A stretch of 64,000 nt of DNA from Bradyrhizobium sp. CB82 (lineage in GTDB: Bacteria > Pseudomonadota > Alphaproteobacteria > Rhizobiales > Xanthobacteraceae), in assembly GCF_029714405.1 (NCBI RefSeq), contig NZ_CP121650.1, positions 3,105,001 through 3,169,000 of the forward strand, read 5' to 3'. The position numbers were made by a program, and so were the translations under genes. Below the pieces are notes generated by a model. The model did not search any database. It had not been told where the DNA came from and saw only the letters and a list, made by a program, of their open reading frames with translations. This document shows, in pieces, positions 35,445 to 43,387 of this stretch (positions within the stretch are counted from its first letter, which is position 1; every line of letters starts with the position of its first letter).

Positions 35445-36854
35445 CATTACAGTTGTTTTTTTGCTTTGAGGTGCGCGCGCTGAGCCGCAGCCTGGTGAGC
35501 TCTACGCCAGAGTGACCATGCGACGATATGTGCGGGTTGGATCCGCTTTCGCGCGAGCCTGACGGCGATGCGGCGGATTTCCTGGATTGACCAACGGATT
35601 AGTGACGGCGCGGTCTCGCTTTGTTTTTTTTGGCGGCGGCGGGTTGGCCCGATGGCGGATCGCCGCCATCATGGCGAAGGCGAGCATCACCAGAGAAACG
35701 TGGCGATGCCAACCATGCCAGGACCGGGTCTCGTTGTGATCGAGCCCGAACTCGTTTTTTGCGGTCTCGAAGCTATCCTCGATCGCCCAGCGATGGCCTT
35801 CGACCGCCACCAGCGTTGCGATGGATGTTCCCGCTGGGCACCATGTGGTGAAGAAGGCGAGATCGCCATCGGCAATATGACGACGGATCAGCAGACCGCG
35901 CGTCCACAGACCTTCATTGGCGCTGTTGAACTCTCCGGCCTCGAGATCGGCCAGTTCGAGATAGCACCAATCATGCAGCCGCGGTCCTTTGGTTCCGGCC
36001 CCCGCCGACAGGCGTTTCCAATCGGACACCGGCCGCGTCCGAGCGATGTCTTCGGCGGTTCCGGCGATCGGCTGCGGCTTGCCCCAGGATCGGAAGACAT
36101 GAGTGCTCTTGATGCCAAGTACGTAGCCTTTGCCCGCCTGGCGGAGTTGCTGTTCGATGTCGCCAACACCGTAGACGGTATCACCAGCGACCCAGTTGAA
36201 CGGGACGGATGTGGCAATGGCGCGCGTGATCATGTTTGCCGCAAGCTTGGGTTTGGTCGCAAAGCCGATATCGGGGGGCACGTATGCGGCTTCCAGGTGA
36301 TCTGGATCGTCGGTCCATTCCTTCGGCAGATACAGCGCGCGATCGATGAACGCATGACCGTGGCGCGAAACGTAGGCCGCGAAGACGCCGATCTGGCAGT
36401 TCGTGATCTTGCCCGCCGAACCTGTGTATTGCCGCGCCACTCCGCACGACGCCTTGCCCTGCTTGAGAAAGCCAGTCTCGTCGATCACGAGCACCGCATC
36501 GTCATCCGCCAAATGCTCGATGACATAATCACGTACGATATCGCGCAGAGCATCAGCATCCCAATCCATGCGACCCAGGATCGCCTGCTGCCGCCATGGA
36601 CCGGGATCGCCAGCCGCCTCCGCGCGCATCCAACCGATCTTGCGTTGCTCATCTCCGAGCAGACCTTCCAGGAACAGACCTGCATTCGTCGCACCACGCT
36701 CTTGCCTGAACAACGGACGTATCCGCTTCTTGATCTCCCGAAGCGACGCCGCCCACAACGCAAGCGTCTCCTCAATCGACGCTGCCCGCGTCCACGATCT
36801 TCGAATCATGGTTGCCCATAGATTCAGAAGCCCACAAAAACCGCAACTGTAATG
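35445..36854 (-). mobile_element. IS701-family element
   Basis: Terminal repeats are CATTACAGTTG at the left (35445) and CAACTGTAATG at the right (to 36854), with runs of T or A just inside. The length is 1410 bp. Flanking tetranucleotides are CTAG and TTAG: similar to the YTAR target of this family but not identical, so the duplication is not confirmed. Confidence 0.85.
35502..36809 (-). CDS. IS701-family transposase (DDE_5)
   Basis: 435 aa. DDE residues appear in VLVIDETGFLKQGK, NWVAGDTVYGVG and RWAIEDSFETAKNEFGLDHN. YTGSAGKITNCQIGVFAAYV is the signature following the first Asp. The C-terminus is rich in P and R. It looks complete; the start ATG at 36809 has no strong ribosome site. Confidence 0.93.
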   Translation of the reverse strand: MIRRSWTRAASIEETLALWAASLREIKKRIRPLFRQERGATNAGLFLEGLLGDEQRKIGWMRAEAAGDPGPWRQQAILGRMDWDADALRDIVRDYVIEHLADDDAVLVIDETGFLKQGKASCGVARQYTGSAGKITNCQIGVFAAYVSRHGHAFIDRALYLPKEWTDDPDHLEAAYVPPDIGFATKPKLAANMITRAIATSVPFNWVAGDTVYGVGDIEQQLRQAGKGYVLGIKSTHVFRSWGKPQPIAGTAEDIARTRPVSDWKRLSAGAGTKGPRLHDWCYLELADLEAGEFNSANEGLWTRGLLIRRHIADGDLAFFTTWCPAGTSIATLVAVEGHRWAIEDSFETAKNEFGLDHNETRSWHGWHRHVSLVMLAFAMMAAIRHRANPPPPKKTKRDRAVTNPLVNPGNPPHRRQARAKADPTRTYRRMVTLA

Positions 36855-36971
36855 TTAGGTGAGCACGGTGCTTTGTGGCTGCGCCTGGCGCTCGTTCATG
36901 CTGCCATTCTTGATACGGTCGCCCTCGCAGCCGGTGAGCAACAGTGCGAGAGCGATCGCTAAGACGCGCAT
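36855..36971 (-). CDS. Small lipoprotein, 38 aa
   Basis: The ATG at 36971 follows GGGAGATCAGCCA. MRVLAIALALLLTGC is a short lipoprotein signal with lipobox L-L-T-G-C, leaving a mature peptide of ~24 residues (CEGDRIKNGSMNERQ...). The stop codon lies directly at the outer border of the IS701 element, so the original C-terminus may have been altered by the insertion. Confidence 0.6.
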   Translation of the reverse strand: MRVLAIALALLLTGCEGDRIKNGSMNERQAQPQSTVLT

Positions 36972-37558
36972 TGGCTGATCTCCCGAGACCAGAAACATCT
37001 CAGCGCACCCGGTTGGCGAGCGCAAGCGGTAGTCCGGGCAGCCACGAGCGGAAATAACGCACCAGCGCAGCCCATGGCGAAGCCCTGAAGGTCCTTCTGC
37101 AGCCAAATATTAGCGCGCCCCCACATCCTTCTCAATTCCGCTGCCGCAAAATCCTCTCGCTCCCTCATAAAGCGCTCCTGGTGCGCTCTGAAATTTGCGA
37201 CACGCTGGAGGATTTCTTCGCGCGGTCGGTTCGGGTCGGCAACAATCTGCCGCCGTGAGGCCTTGGTCGGCTCTTCGCCGAGTACCAACTTCTCATCGAG
37301 CGCGCGCTGGACAATGCCAGGCTCGGCGGCCTCAGCGTCGCGGGTGATGCGGGCCTCGTGCAGTTCCTTTGGCGGCACTAACTCTGGGCCGCTTACCTTT
37401 TCCGGACTGGAAAAGCTGCGCTCGCCGTTGCTACGGAGTTCTCCCCGTTCTTGCGCGGCGTCGTACTCGTCGGCGAGGCGCCGCTTGGCGCCAACCCTTT
37501 CAACGAACGCCTTCGTTTCGGCGATGAACGCATCGAGATCAGATTGCCAATTGGTCAT
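36959..37558 (-). CDS. Hypothetical protein, 199 aa
   Basis: The ATG at 37558 gives MTNWQSDLDAFIAETKAFVE; GGGGACATTCC precedes it. The body is charged and helical (RRLADEYDAAQERGELRSNG; REEILQRVANFRAHQERFMR; EREDFAAAELRRMW) and resembles short helical proteins common in rhizobia. The last ~55 residues, after RRMW, are of poorer composition and may reflect a late frameshift. It overlaps the lipoprotein start by 13 bp. Confidence 0.6.
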   Translation of the reverse strand: MTNWQSDLDAFIAETKAFVERVGAKRRLADEYDAAQERGELRSNGERSFSSPEKVSGPELVPPKELHEARITRDAEAAEPGIVQRALDEKLVLGEEPTKASRRQIVADPNRPREEILQRVANFRAHQERFMREREDFAAAELRRMWGRANIWLQKDLQGFAMGCAGALFPLVAARTTACARQPGALRCFWSREISQCAS

Positions 37559-37614
37559 TGGAATGTCCCCGCCAAGCAAGCCTATTGGGCGGGGAACGAG
37601 TCTACCATCCCTGG

Positions 37615-37764
37615 CTATGTGGAAGCCTGTGGAGAGACGGTGCACAATTCGCACTTCGTGGGTGCCCCAGGCAGCTTTGCGTCGTCCTCGGTGGTGCAGA
37701 ACAGAGCGATATTCTGGATCACGATGCCCTCGAACGTGAGGACGAACAGTCGGTACTTTTTCAT
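37615..37764 (-). CDS. Possible small protein, 49 aa
   Basis: The open frame MKKYRLFVLTFEGIVIQNIA continues with FCTTEDDAKLPG. The beginning resembles short Bradyrhizobium proteins with a Y-R-L-F/Y-x-L strand, but there is no strong ribosome site and the end may be shifted. Weak call. Confidence 0.25.
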   Translation of the reverse strand: MKKYRLFVLTFEGIVIQNIALFCTTEDDAKLPGAPTKCELCTVSPQAST

Positions 37765-37773
37765 CAGGCGGAC

Positions 37774-38212
37774 TTACCACCTTTCCGCGGGGATATTCGG
37801 GGCGTGATATCCGCCGACGGCCAGCGCAACGCGGTCGGTCGTGATCTCGCCAGCAGTCGTCTCAATAGTGAAGCCGCTCCCAGCCTGCTTAAGACGCGTG
37901 ACGGCGACGCCTTCCCGAACCGGCGCGCCGATGTGGCCTCGCGAAGTCCTCGATATAGGACACGATGTCGTCTCGCAGCATAAAGCCGTGCGGATCCTTG
38001 CCGGCGTAGGGAAAGCCCGGGAGCTGGCACTGCCAGTTTGGTGTTACCAGGCAAAAGGCATCCCAGCGCTGCGTTTTCCAGGAATGGGCGATGGTGTTCT
38101 TTTCCAGCACGACATGTTGGATGCCATGCCGTTTAAGCTGCGCGCTCATCGCGAGGCCGGCCTGTCCGCCGCCGATCACGACGACGGAATAGTGAGTGTG
38201 GAGGTCAGACAT
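37774..38212 (-). pseudogene. FAD/NAD(P)-dependent monooxygenase, N-terminal fragment with frameshift
   Basis: The ATG at 38212 (AAGGAA upstream) gives [20 protein letters not shown], a Rossmann FAD-binding start, then [20 protein letters not shown] and YIEDFAR. One inserted C near 37936 shifts the frame; the continuation reads [40 protein letters not shown] and stops at 37774. The length of 439 bp is one base over a multiple of three. Family members have ~420 residues, so about two thirds of the protein is missing. Confidence 0.8.
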
Positions 38213-38499
38213 GATCAGTTCCTTGTCATTCTTCAAATGAGACGATGGTAACGGACGCTCCGGGTATGCCCTCGAACCGCGTTGCCGTTGCTTCAATCTC
38301 GGCGAGCGGCGATAGAGCGACGGCATCTCAGCGTCCGCGATGGAGCCCGTCTCGATCACAGAGCCAGTCGGGCGCGCAGCGCCTTGTCAGCAGGTGTCGG
38401 TACTGATGAATAGCGCGCCGTGTCGATGCCGTTGCCGACCAGCGTCGCCGTGCAGGACATCTCGGCCTTCGCTCCGGCAATACGTCAGACGGCCGTCGG

Positions 38500-38940
38500 T
38501 CAAGCCGGGGCCAAGAATCGACCCATGGCATCGATGGCGAGCTCGTATCCGTTCGCGCCAAAGCCAATCAGGATCCCGGTCACGGTGCGTGAGATCAGGG
38601 AGTTGTGGTAGGTGCTCTCGCGCGCATGAACGTTCGAGATATGCAGCTCAATCTTGGGACCGTCGAAGGTCTTCAGCGCGTCCAACAGCGCGATCGAGGT
38701 GAAGGTGTAGGCGGCCGGATTGACGATGATACCTGCGGCCTCTTGGCGCGCCTGATGTATGCTCTCAACCAGTTCGCCCTCGAAATTGGTCTGACGGAAG
38801 TCGATCTCGTAGCCAAGCGGCTTGGCGCGGGCGATGCAACGCTCGCGAATTTCGGCGAGCGTGGTTCGCCCGTAGATCTCGGGCTCGCGCTGGCCCAGGA
38901 GGTTGAGGTTAGATCCGTTCAGAATGAAGATTTTCTTCAT
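38500..38940 (-). CDS. aroQ: Type II 3-dehydroquinate dehydratase
   Basis: 146 aa, normal length. Motifs: NGSNLNLLGQREPEIYG with the catalytic Tyr, FRQTNFEGELVESIHQA, IIVNPAAYTFTSIALLDALK and IELHISNVHARES (His). The ATG at 38940 follows AAGGAAAAAAC. It interconverts 3-dehydroquinate and 3-dehydroshikimate. It is the last gene after an ABC transporter on the same strand (24 bp gap), so a catabolic role in quinate/shikimate use is more likely than biosynthesis; this is inference. Confidence 0.95.
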   Translation of the reverse strand: MKKIFILNGSNLNLLGQREPEIYGRTTLAEIRERCIARAKPLGYEIDFRQTNFEGELVESIHQARQEAAGIIVNPAAYTFTSIALLDALKTFDGPKIELHISNVHARESTYHNSLISRTVTGILIGFGANGYELAIDAMGRFLAPA

Positions 38941-38964
38941 GTTTTTTCCTTATTTGGGCGACTT

Positions 38965-39720
38965 CTAATGGACGAGAATCTGGCCGAGAAAGGCCTGCGT
39001 CCGCTTGTGTGTGGGCGCCGAAAAGAACTGTTCGGGGGACGCCTCTTCGACGATTTCACCGTCGGCCATGAAGACCACTCGGTCGGCCACCGCCCGTGCA
39101 AAGCCCATCTCGTGGGTGACGCAGACCATGGTCACGCCGCCGGCGGCGAGGCTGATCATTGTATCGAGCACCTCCTTGACCATTTCCGGGTCGAGCGCCG
39201 AAGTCGGCTCGTCGAACAGCATGATTTTCGGGTTCATGCACAGCGCGCGGGCGATCGCCACGCGCTGCTGCTGGCCGCCGGACAACTGAGCTGGGTACTT
39301 CTCCGCGTGCTCGCCGATCTGGACGCGAGCGAGCAGGCGTTTCGCCGTCGCCCGCGCTTCGTCCCGGGACACGCCCCGGACCTTCAACGGCGCGAGCATG
39401 CAGTTTTCGAGCACGGTCATGTGCGGAAAGAGATTGAATTGCTGGAACACCATGCCGACTTCCATTCGCACCGCGTCGACGTTCTTGCGTCCGGCCGTCA
39501 GATCGATGCCATCGACGATGATCGTGCCGCTCTGCACGGTCTCCAACTGGTTGATGCAACGCACGAGGGTCGACTTTCCGGAGCCGGACGGTCCGCACAG
39601 CACGATACGCTCGCCGTTGCCGACTCTGAAGTTGATGTTCTTCAGCGCGTGAAATCCGCCAAAGTACTTGTTGACGCCATCCATCACGATGGCGGTTTGG
39701 GAATCGACGGTGGCGGGCAT
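38965..39720 (-). CDS. Polar amino-acid-type ABC transporter, ATP-binding subunit
   Basis: 251 aa. Walker [10 protein letters not shown] (43-51), Q-loop [16 protein letters not shown], signature [15 protein letters not shown], Walker [15 protein letters not shown] and H-loop VTHEMGFA are all present; the sequence is of the GlnQ/HisP class. The start ATG at 39720 has AGGA upstream. It powers import by the two permeases at 40597-41945. Confidence 0.95.
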   Translation of the reverse strand: MPATVDSQTAIVMDGVNKYFGGFHALKNINFRVGNGERIVLCGPSGSGKSTLVRCINQLETVQSGTIIVDGIDLTAGRKNVDAVRMEVGMVFQQFNLFPHMTVLENCMLAPLKVRGVSRDEARATAKRLLARVQIGEHAEKYPAQLSGGQQQRVAIARALCMNPKIMLFDEPTSALDPEMVKEVLDTMISLAAGGVTMVCVTHEMGFARAVADRVVFMADGEIVEEASPEQFFSAPTHKRTQAFLGQILVH

Positions 39721-39732
39721 GGAGCGTCCTAC

Positions 39733-40572
39733 TTATTGCACGGTAAAGGGAACGCCGTCGATCTTGGTCGGGAATTCGGGCAGCGGCTGGTCGATCCACT
39801 TTTTGTTGACCGCAGCCAGTTCGCCGCTGGCCCGGATTTCGTCGATCAGGGTGTTCAGCCAGACGTTCAGATCCTTCTGGCCGGGTTTGGTCGCAATACC
39901 CATCCACTGCTCGTTCAAGACCAGCTTCTGCTCGAACTCATTGTTGGGGAATATCTTGTTGATGTTGATCATGTAGGTGGTGTTTGCGCCGACGGCCTGT
40001 ACCTGCCCGGTAATTAGGGCCTGGATGACGGCCGAGTCATCGTCGAAGCGGCGAATGTCGGCGGACTTGGGCAGGCCGTTGGTAATTGCAATATCCTGCG
40101 CCCCGCCGCGCACGACACCGATGCGAAGAGCGGCTGCGTCTTCGAGCTTCTCGATCGTCTGGCCCTTCTTGGCAAGCAGGATGATCTTCATGCCGGCATA
40201 AGGCTCGGTGAACTGCACCACCTTGGCGCGCTCCGGATACATGCCCATGGTCGCAAGCAGCATGTCGACCTTACCGGTCATGACCTGCGCGATACGCGCG
40301 GCGACGGTCGTGCCGACGAACTCCGCCTTGACGCCCATCTTCTTTGCGAGCAGCTCGCCGACCTCCACATCATAGCCCGCAGGCTTGCCCGACGCATCGA
40401 GGAAGCCCCACGGCGGCAACTCCGACAACACACCGATCCTGACTATGCCGCGCTGCTTGATTTCCGCGATCGTCTGAGCGCCTGCTCGCTGGGGGGACAT
40501 GGCCCCCAATCCGAGCGCGACGAGCGCTAAGGCACAAACCATCACGCGACGATGAAAATATTTCGGTATCAC
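39733..40572 (-). CDS. ABC transporter periplasmic substrate-binding protein (SBP_bac_3)
   Basis: About 279 aa. The GTG at 40572 directly follows AGGAGGAAAT. A signal peptide is visible (VMVCALALVALGLGAMSPQR, cleavage after AGA-Q). The SBP_bac_3 core has VRIGVLSELPPWGFLDASGK, PAGYDVEVGELLAKKMG and VDMLLATMGMYPERAKVVQF. Only the binding pocket could tell the ligand; the neighbouring aroQ suggests a cyclic hydroxy-acid rather than an amino acid. Confidence 0.93.
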   Translation of the reverse strand: MIPKYFHRRVMVCALALVALGLGAMSPQRAGAQTIAEIKQRGIVRIGVLSELPPWGFLDASGKPAGYDVEVGELLAKKMGVKAEFVGTTVAARIAQVMTGKVDMLLATMGMYPERAKVVQFTEPYAGMKIILLAKKGQTIEKLEDAAALRIGVVRGGAQDIAITNGLPKSADIRRFDDDSAVIQALITGQVQAVGANTTYMININKIFPNNEFEQKLVLNEQWMGIATKPGQKDLNVWLNTLIDEIRASGELAAVNKKWIDQPLPEFPTKIDGVPFTVQ

Positions 40573-40596
40573 ATTTCCTCCTTGGTTCATTTGGGT

Positions 40597-41253
40597 TTAT
40601 TGGCTTCTCACTGGCGAGAGGCGACGTTCCATCGCCTGTCCCAGCCGCGAGAGCGGCCAGCAGACGATGAAGTAGATCAGGCCGACGATCGCGTAGATCA
40701 GCAGCGGCCGGTACGTGATGTTGGAGAGCAGCGTTCCGGTCCGGGACAACTCGGTGAAACCGATGATCGCCGCCAGCGACGTGCCCTTGATAAGCTGAAC
40801 CAGGAAGCCGATGGTCGCCGGCAGCGAAATCTTAAGCGCTTGCGGCAGGATGATGTAGCGCATCCGGGACCAGTAATGGATGCCGAGCGCCTTTGCGGCT
40901 TCGGTCTGGCCGCGCGGGATCGCTTCGATCGATCCGCGCCAGATCTCGCCAAGAACGGCGCTCGCGTGAAGCATGAATGCAATCGACACCGCGATCCAGG
41001 GGCTCACCGAGATGTTGAGCAGCCCGATGCCGTAGTAGACGATGAACAATTGCAGTAGCAGCGGCGTGCCGCGGAATATCTCGATGAAGGCGGCGGCGAA
41101 CCGCTCCAGCGCCCTCAAACCGCACGTCCGGCATAACGCCACGGCGAGTCCACCGAGCCCTCCAAACAGGAAACCGACTGTCGACAAGGCCAGCGTCCAC
41201 AGGGTACCGACCAGCAGCAGATGAAACTGTGCGGGCCCAAGTGAGGTGATCAT
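40597..41253 (-). CDS. ABC transporter permease (HisM/GlnP type), second subunit
   Basis: 218 aa with about five membrane helices. The EAA loop reads EAAKALGIHYWSRMRYIILP. Start ATG at 41253, 23 bp after the stop of the upstream permease gene. FIEIFRGTPLLLQLFIVYYG is the family signature. Pairs with the product of 41277-41945. Confidence 0.93.
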   Translation of the reverse strand: MITSLGPAQFHLLLVGTLWTLALSTVGFLFGGLGGLAVALCRTCGLRALERFAAAFIEIFRGTPLLLQLFIVYYGIGLLNISVSPWIAVSIAFMLHASAVLGEIWRGSIEAIPRGQTEAAKALGIHYWSRMRYIILPQALKISLPATIGFLVQLIKGTSLAAIIGFTELSRTGTLLSNITYRPLLIYAIVGLIYFIVCWPLSRLGQAMERRLSPVRSQ

Positions 41254-41276
41254 GGCTGGCCTCGCATGCGCGCCTC

Positions 41277-41945
41277 TCACCGTGCCGGATATGCAAAACC
41301 GACGCGCCCGATCAACGCAAACAACTTGGAGAGCCCAAAGGACATCAGCAGGTAGAGCCCGGCGATCGCGAAGTAGATCTCGAAGCTGCGGAAGGTCACG
41401 GCCTCGAGCTCCGCACCGACGTGCGTCAGCTCGGTAGCTGTGATGGACGAGGCGATGCTCGATGTCAGCATCAGAAAGATGAACTGACTGGTCATCGCCG
41501 GATACACGGTGCGCAGCGCCGGCTTGAGAACGACGTAGCGGAAGATCTGCGTCGGCCTGAGACCGAGCGCGAGCCCCGCCTCGATCTGGCCGCGCGACAC
41601 CGCCTCCACGCCAGCGCGCAGGATCTCGATCGTATAGGCGGCGCCGTTCAGGCTAAGGGCGATGATCGCCGCGATATTTGGATCGAGCCGCACGCCGATG
41701 CTGGGCAGTCCGAAGTAGAGAAAGAAGATCTGCACTAGAAACGGTGTGTTGCGCACGATCTCGACGAATGTTCCGATGAGCCAGGTGCTGATGTTCTCCC
41801 GCATCTGCAGCACCAGCACGGCTGCGATGGCGATCGCGAGCGTGATCGGCATCGCAAGCAGCGACAGTTGCAGCGTCAGCAGGCAGCCCCTCAGCAGTTC
41901 GCGCCAATGCGCGACGACAGCAGTGAAATCGAAGGCGTACGCCAC
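41277..41945 (-). CDS. ABC transporter permease (HisQ/GlnP type), first subunit
   Basis: 222 aa. The GTG at 41945 is set by GGAGGACGC immediately upstream. FVEIVRNTPFLVQIFFLYFG and the EAA loop EAGLALGLRPTQIFRYVVLK are visible, with about five membrane helices. It is the first gene of a five-gene operon: permease, permease, binding protein, ATPase, aroQ. Confidence 0.93.
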   Translation of the reverse strand: MAYAFDFTAVVAHWRELLRGCLLTLQLSLLAMPITLAIAIAAVLVLQMRENISTWLIGTFVEIVRNTPFLVQIFFLYFGLPSIGVRLDPNIAAIIALSLNGAAYTIEILRAGVEAVSRGQIEAGLALGLRPTQIFRYVVLKPALRTVYPAMTSQFIFLMLTSSIASSITATELTHVGAELEAVTFRSFEIYFAIAGLYLLMSFGLSKLFALIGRVGFAYPAR

Positions 41946-41986
41946 GCGTCCTCCGGTAATCCGCCTGGGGCCTCCCATGGCGCTTG

Positions 41987-42508
41987 CTATTGATTGGTGA
42001 TGACCTGCAGCAGCTCCAGTTCGCGATCGCAGCCGCCGATTATGGGAGTATCCGGCAAGCCGCCGAGTTGCTGTCTGACACTCGATCCCCGAGCCGATCT
42101 ATTCGTCAGTTTGAGCATAGGATCGGCGTCACCGTATTCGATGCGCAAAGGCGCGTTTGCGATACTGCAGACTGTTTCGATTAGCAGACGTACCGCTCGT
42201 CCTTCCCAAGAGATTTGATCGATCGGGGCTTCCCAGTACTCCGATACAACATAGGCCAAATGGCGGGCCTTAACGCCCAAGCCTGCTATCGTGTGTGCCG
42301 GGGTCTCCATGATCGCTCGTTCGATAGGGTCGAGGCAGGCTAGTAGTGCTTCATCCCCCATCGTGGAGTAGCCGTCGGAAGACTCAAGATCCCCAACTTC
42401 GCGTTCGAGTTCTGCTGCTATGGCGATGAATCGCCTCTCAAGAACCAAAAGAGCTGGGTCTGACGACGTATCACAATTCGGGCAAATGCTCCCAAGATGC
42501 TCGCCCAT
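41987..42508 (-). CDS. Hypothetical protein, 173 aa (C-terminus reads into LysR remnant)
   Basis: The ATG at 42508 gives MGEHLGSICPNCDTSSDPAL; a TTG at 42523 is the alternative. The body is acidic and helical: IAIAAELEREVGDLESSDG, PIERAIMETPAHTIAGLGVK and ARHLAYVVSEYWEAPID. I recognise this only as a type of phage/rhizobial hypothetical. The last ~45 residues lie on the opposite strand of the LysR-like remnant and are probably not original. It faces the XRE regulator across a palindrome. Confidence 0.6.
   Translation of the reverse strand: MGEHLGSICPNCDTSSDPALLVLERRFIAIAAELEREVGDLESSDGYSTMGDEALLACLDPIERAIMETPAHTIAGLGVKARHLAYVVSEYWEAPIDQISWEGRAVRLLIETVCSIANAPLRIEYGDADPMLKLTNRSARGSSVRQQLGGLPDTPIIGGCDRELELLQVITNQ
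41996..42165 (+). pseudogene. LysR-type regulator, N-terminal HTH remnant
   Basis: The plus strand reads DDLQQLQFAIAAADYGSIRQ, AAELL and SRSIRQFEHRIGVTVF. This is the winged-HTH start of LysR proteins (F-x-A-x-A-x-x-x-S-I/F-x-x-A-A-x-x-L...R-x-I-x-x-L-E). It stops after ~60 residues and has a damaged turn (SDTRSPSRS). It lies just upstream of the ABC-aroQ operon and may be what is left of its regulator. Confidence 0.6.
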
Positions 42509-42542
42509 CAAATTGAACTCCAATACACGAAAACCGTCTGCA

Positions 42543-42561
42543 TTAAACGATTACCGTTTAA
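42543..42561. promoter_or_regulatory. Palindromic putative operator between divergent genes
   Basis: TTAAACG (42543-42549) and CGTTTAA (42555-42561) form a perfect 7-bp inverted repeat with 5-bp spacer. It lies 34 bp from the start of the minus-strand gene and 66 bp from the XRE gene, in an AT-rich promoter region. Such a site could bind the adjacent XRE protein and control both genes. Confidence 0.5.
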
Positions 42562-42627
42562 AATCGCGGATGTCAACGCTTTTCGTGGCTGATAGACGGA
42601 AAACGTGTCTCATGAAATGGCGGTTGG

Positions 42628-42846
42628 ATGACCCCCGATCAATCTCGGGCAGCCCGTGGACTGCTCGACTGGTCTCAGGCCGAATTGGCTGCTCGGTCCA
42701 ATTTGAGCGAGAGCACTATTCGCGACTTCGAAAAAGGCCGCAGGATCCCTTCAATAAATAACTTGGCCGCGGTCAGACGTGCTTTAGAGGCCGCAGGGGT
42801 TGAATTCATCGACGGCGACCACCCCGGAGTTCGATTGACGCGCTAA
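42628..42846 (+). CDS. XRE-family HTH regulator, 72 aa
   Basis: MTPDQSRAARGLLDWSQAEL, AARSNLSESTIRDFEKGRRI and PSINNLAAVRRALEAAGVEF form a complete HTH_XRE domain with the short C-terminal GVRLTR strand typical of small rhizobial repressors. Start ATG at 42628. Likely autoregulated through the palindrome upstream, but no binding data are possible here. Confidence 0.9.
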   Translation: MTPDQSRAARGLLDWSQAELAARSNLSESTIRDFEKGRRIPSINNLAAVRRALEAAGVEFIDGDHPGVRLTR

Positions 42847-43387
42847 CGACAAATTCGGCGAGTGGCTGAATTATCCGGTCAAGAGAGCCATGACTGAGAG
42901 ATGACTGAAGGGCGTCATACCATGTCATCCCTGAGGCGTGGCCGTTGTCCAGGAACGCAACGATCGCCCGATGTCGGCGATGTGCACCAGCTGCGGCCTA
43001 TCTCCCGTTTCAAGAAGAGCAAGTTCATCTTGCGCGTTCTATGCAGGTTCGACAGCGCATAATTCGGACTTGTTGAATGTGAGTCCGTCACCTCCTGGGC
43101 GCGCGCTTGTCTGTCCAATCTCCCGGTCCTGCCTTGGAGTCCCAATCTGAACCGAGGCAATTCGCCAATGTCGTCAATGGGTGAATGGAGGAAGAAGATT
43201 CCGAGTAAGCTCTTATGCGAAGGATTGGATGAGAAATCGTAGGTTTGGTTGGTGTGGGGAAAAGCGGTAGCGCTCCAGTGACTCGAACCCCCGAGGTTGA
43301 GCGATATCTCAGCTTCAGTTAGCCCGGCGGAGGAAGTGTCATTTTCGAACATGAACGCGACAATGTCTGCATTTACACTGCCTGCCT
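42847..43387. other. Intergenic stretch left of IS256 copy 4
   Basis: About 540 bp without a supportable gene. It holds the second copy of the 29-bp repeat (43267-43295) and the left 8-bp target duplication GCCTGCCT (43380-43387). Confidence 0.45.
43267..43295. repeat. 29-bp direct repeat, copy B
   Basis: Same 29 bases and orientation as 21561-21589. The bases on both sides differ, so the repeat is sharply bounded. The two copies enclose about 21.7 kb with most of the decayed genes. Confidence 0.75.

Noticed and set aside
38356..38499. Minus-strand stretch reading AKAEMSCTATLVGNGIDTAR before a stop
   Set aside because: It looks like a C-terminal gene remnant, but no family could be named and an upstream stop interrupts it, so it was not annotated.
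42915..43379. Minus-strand open frame that stays open across the removed IS256 copy 4 target site
   Set aside because: Unlike copy 1, the reconstructed frame has no signal peptide, ribosome site or recognisable sequence, and it passes through the 29-bp repeat.
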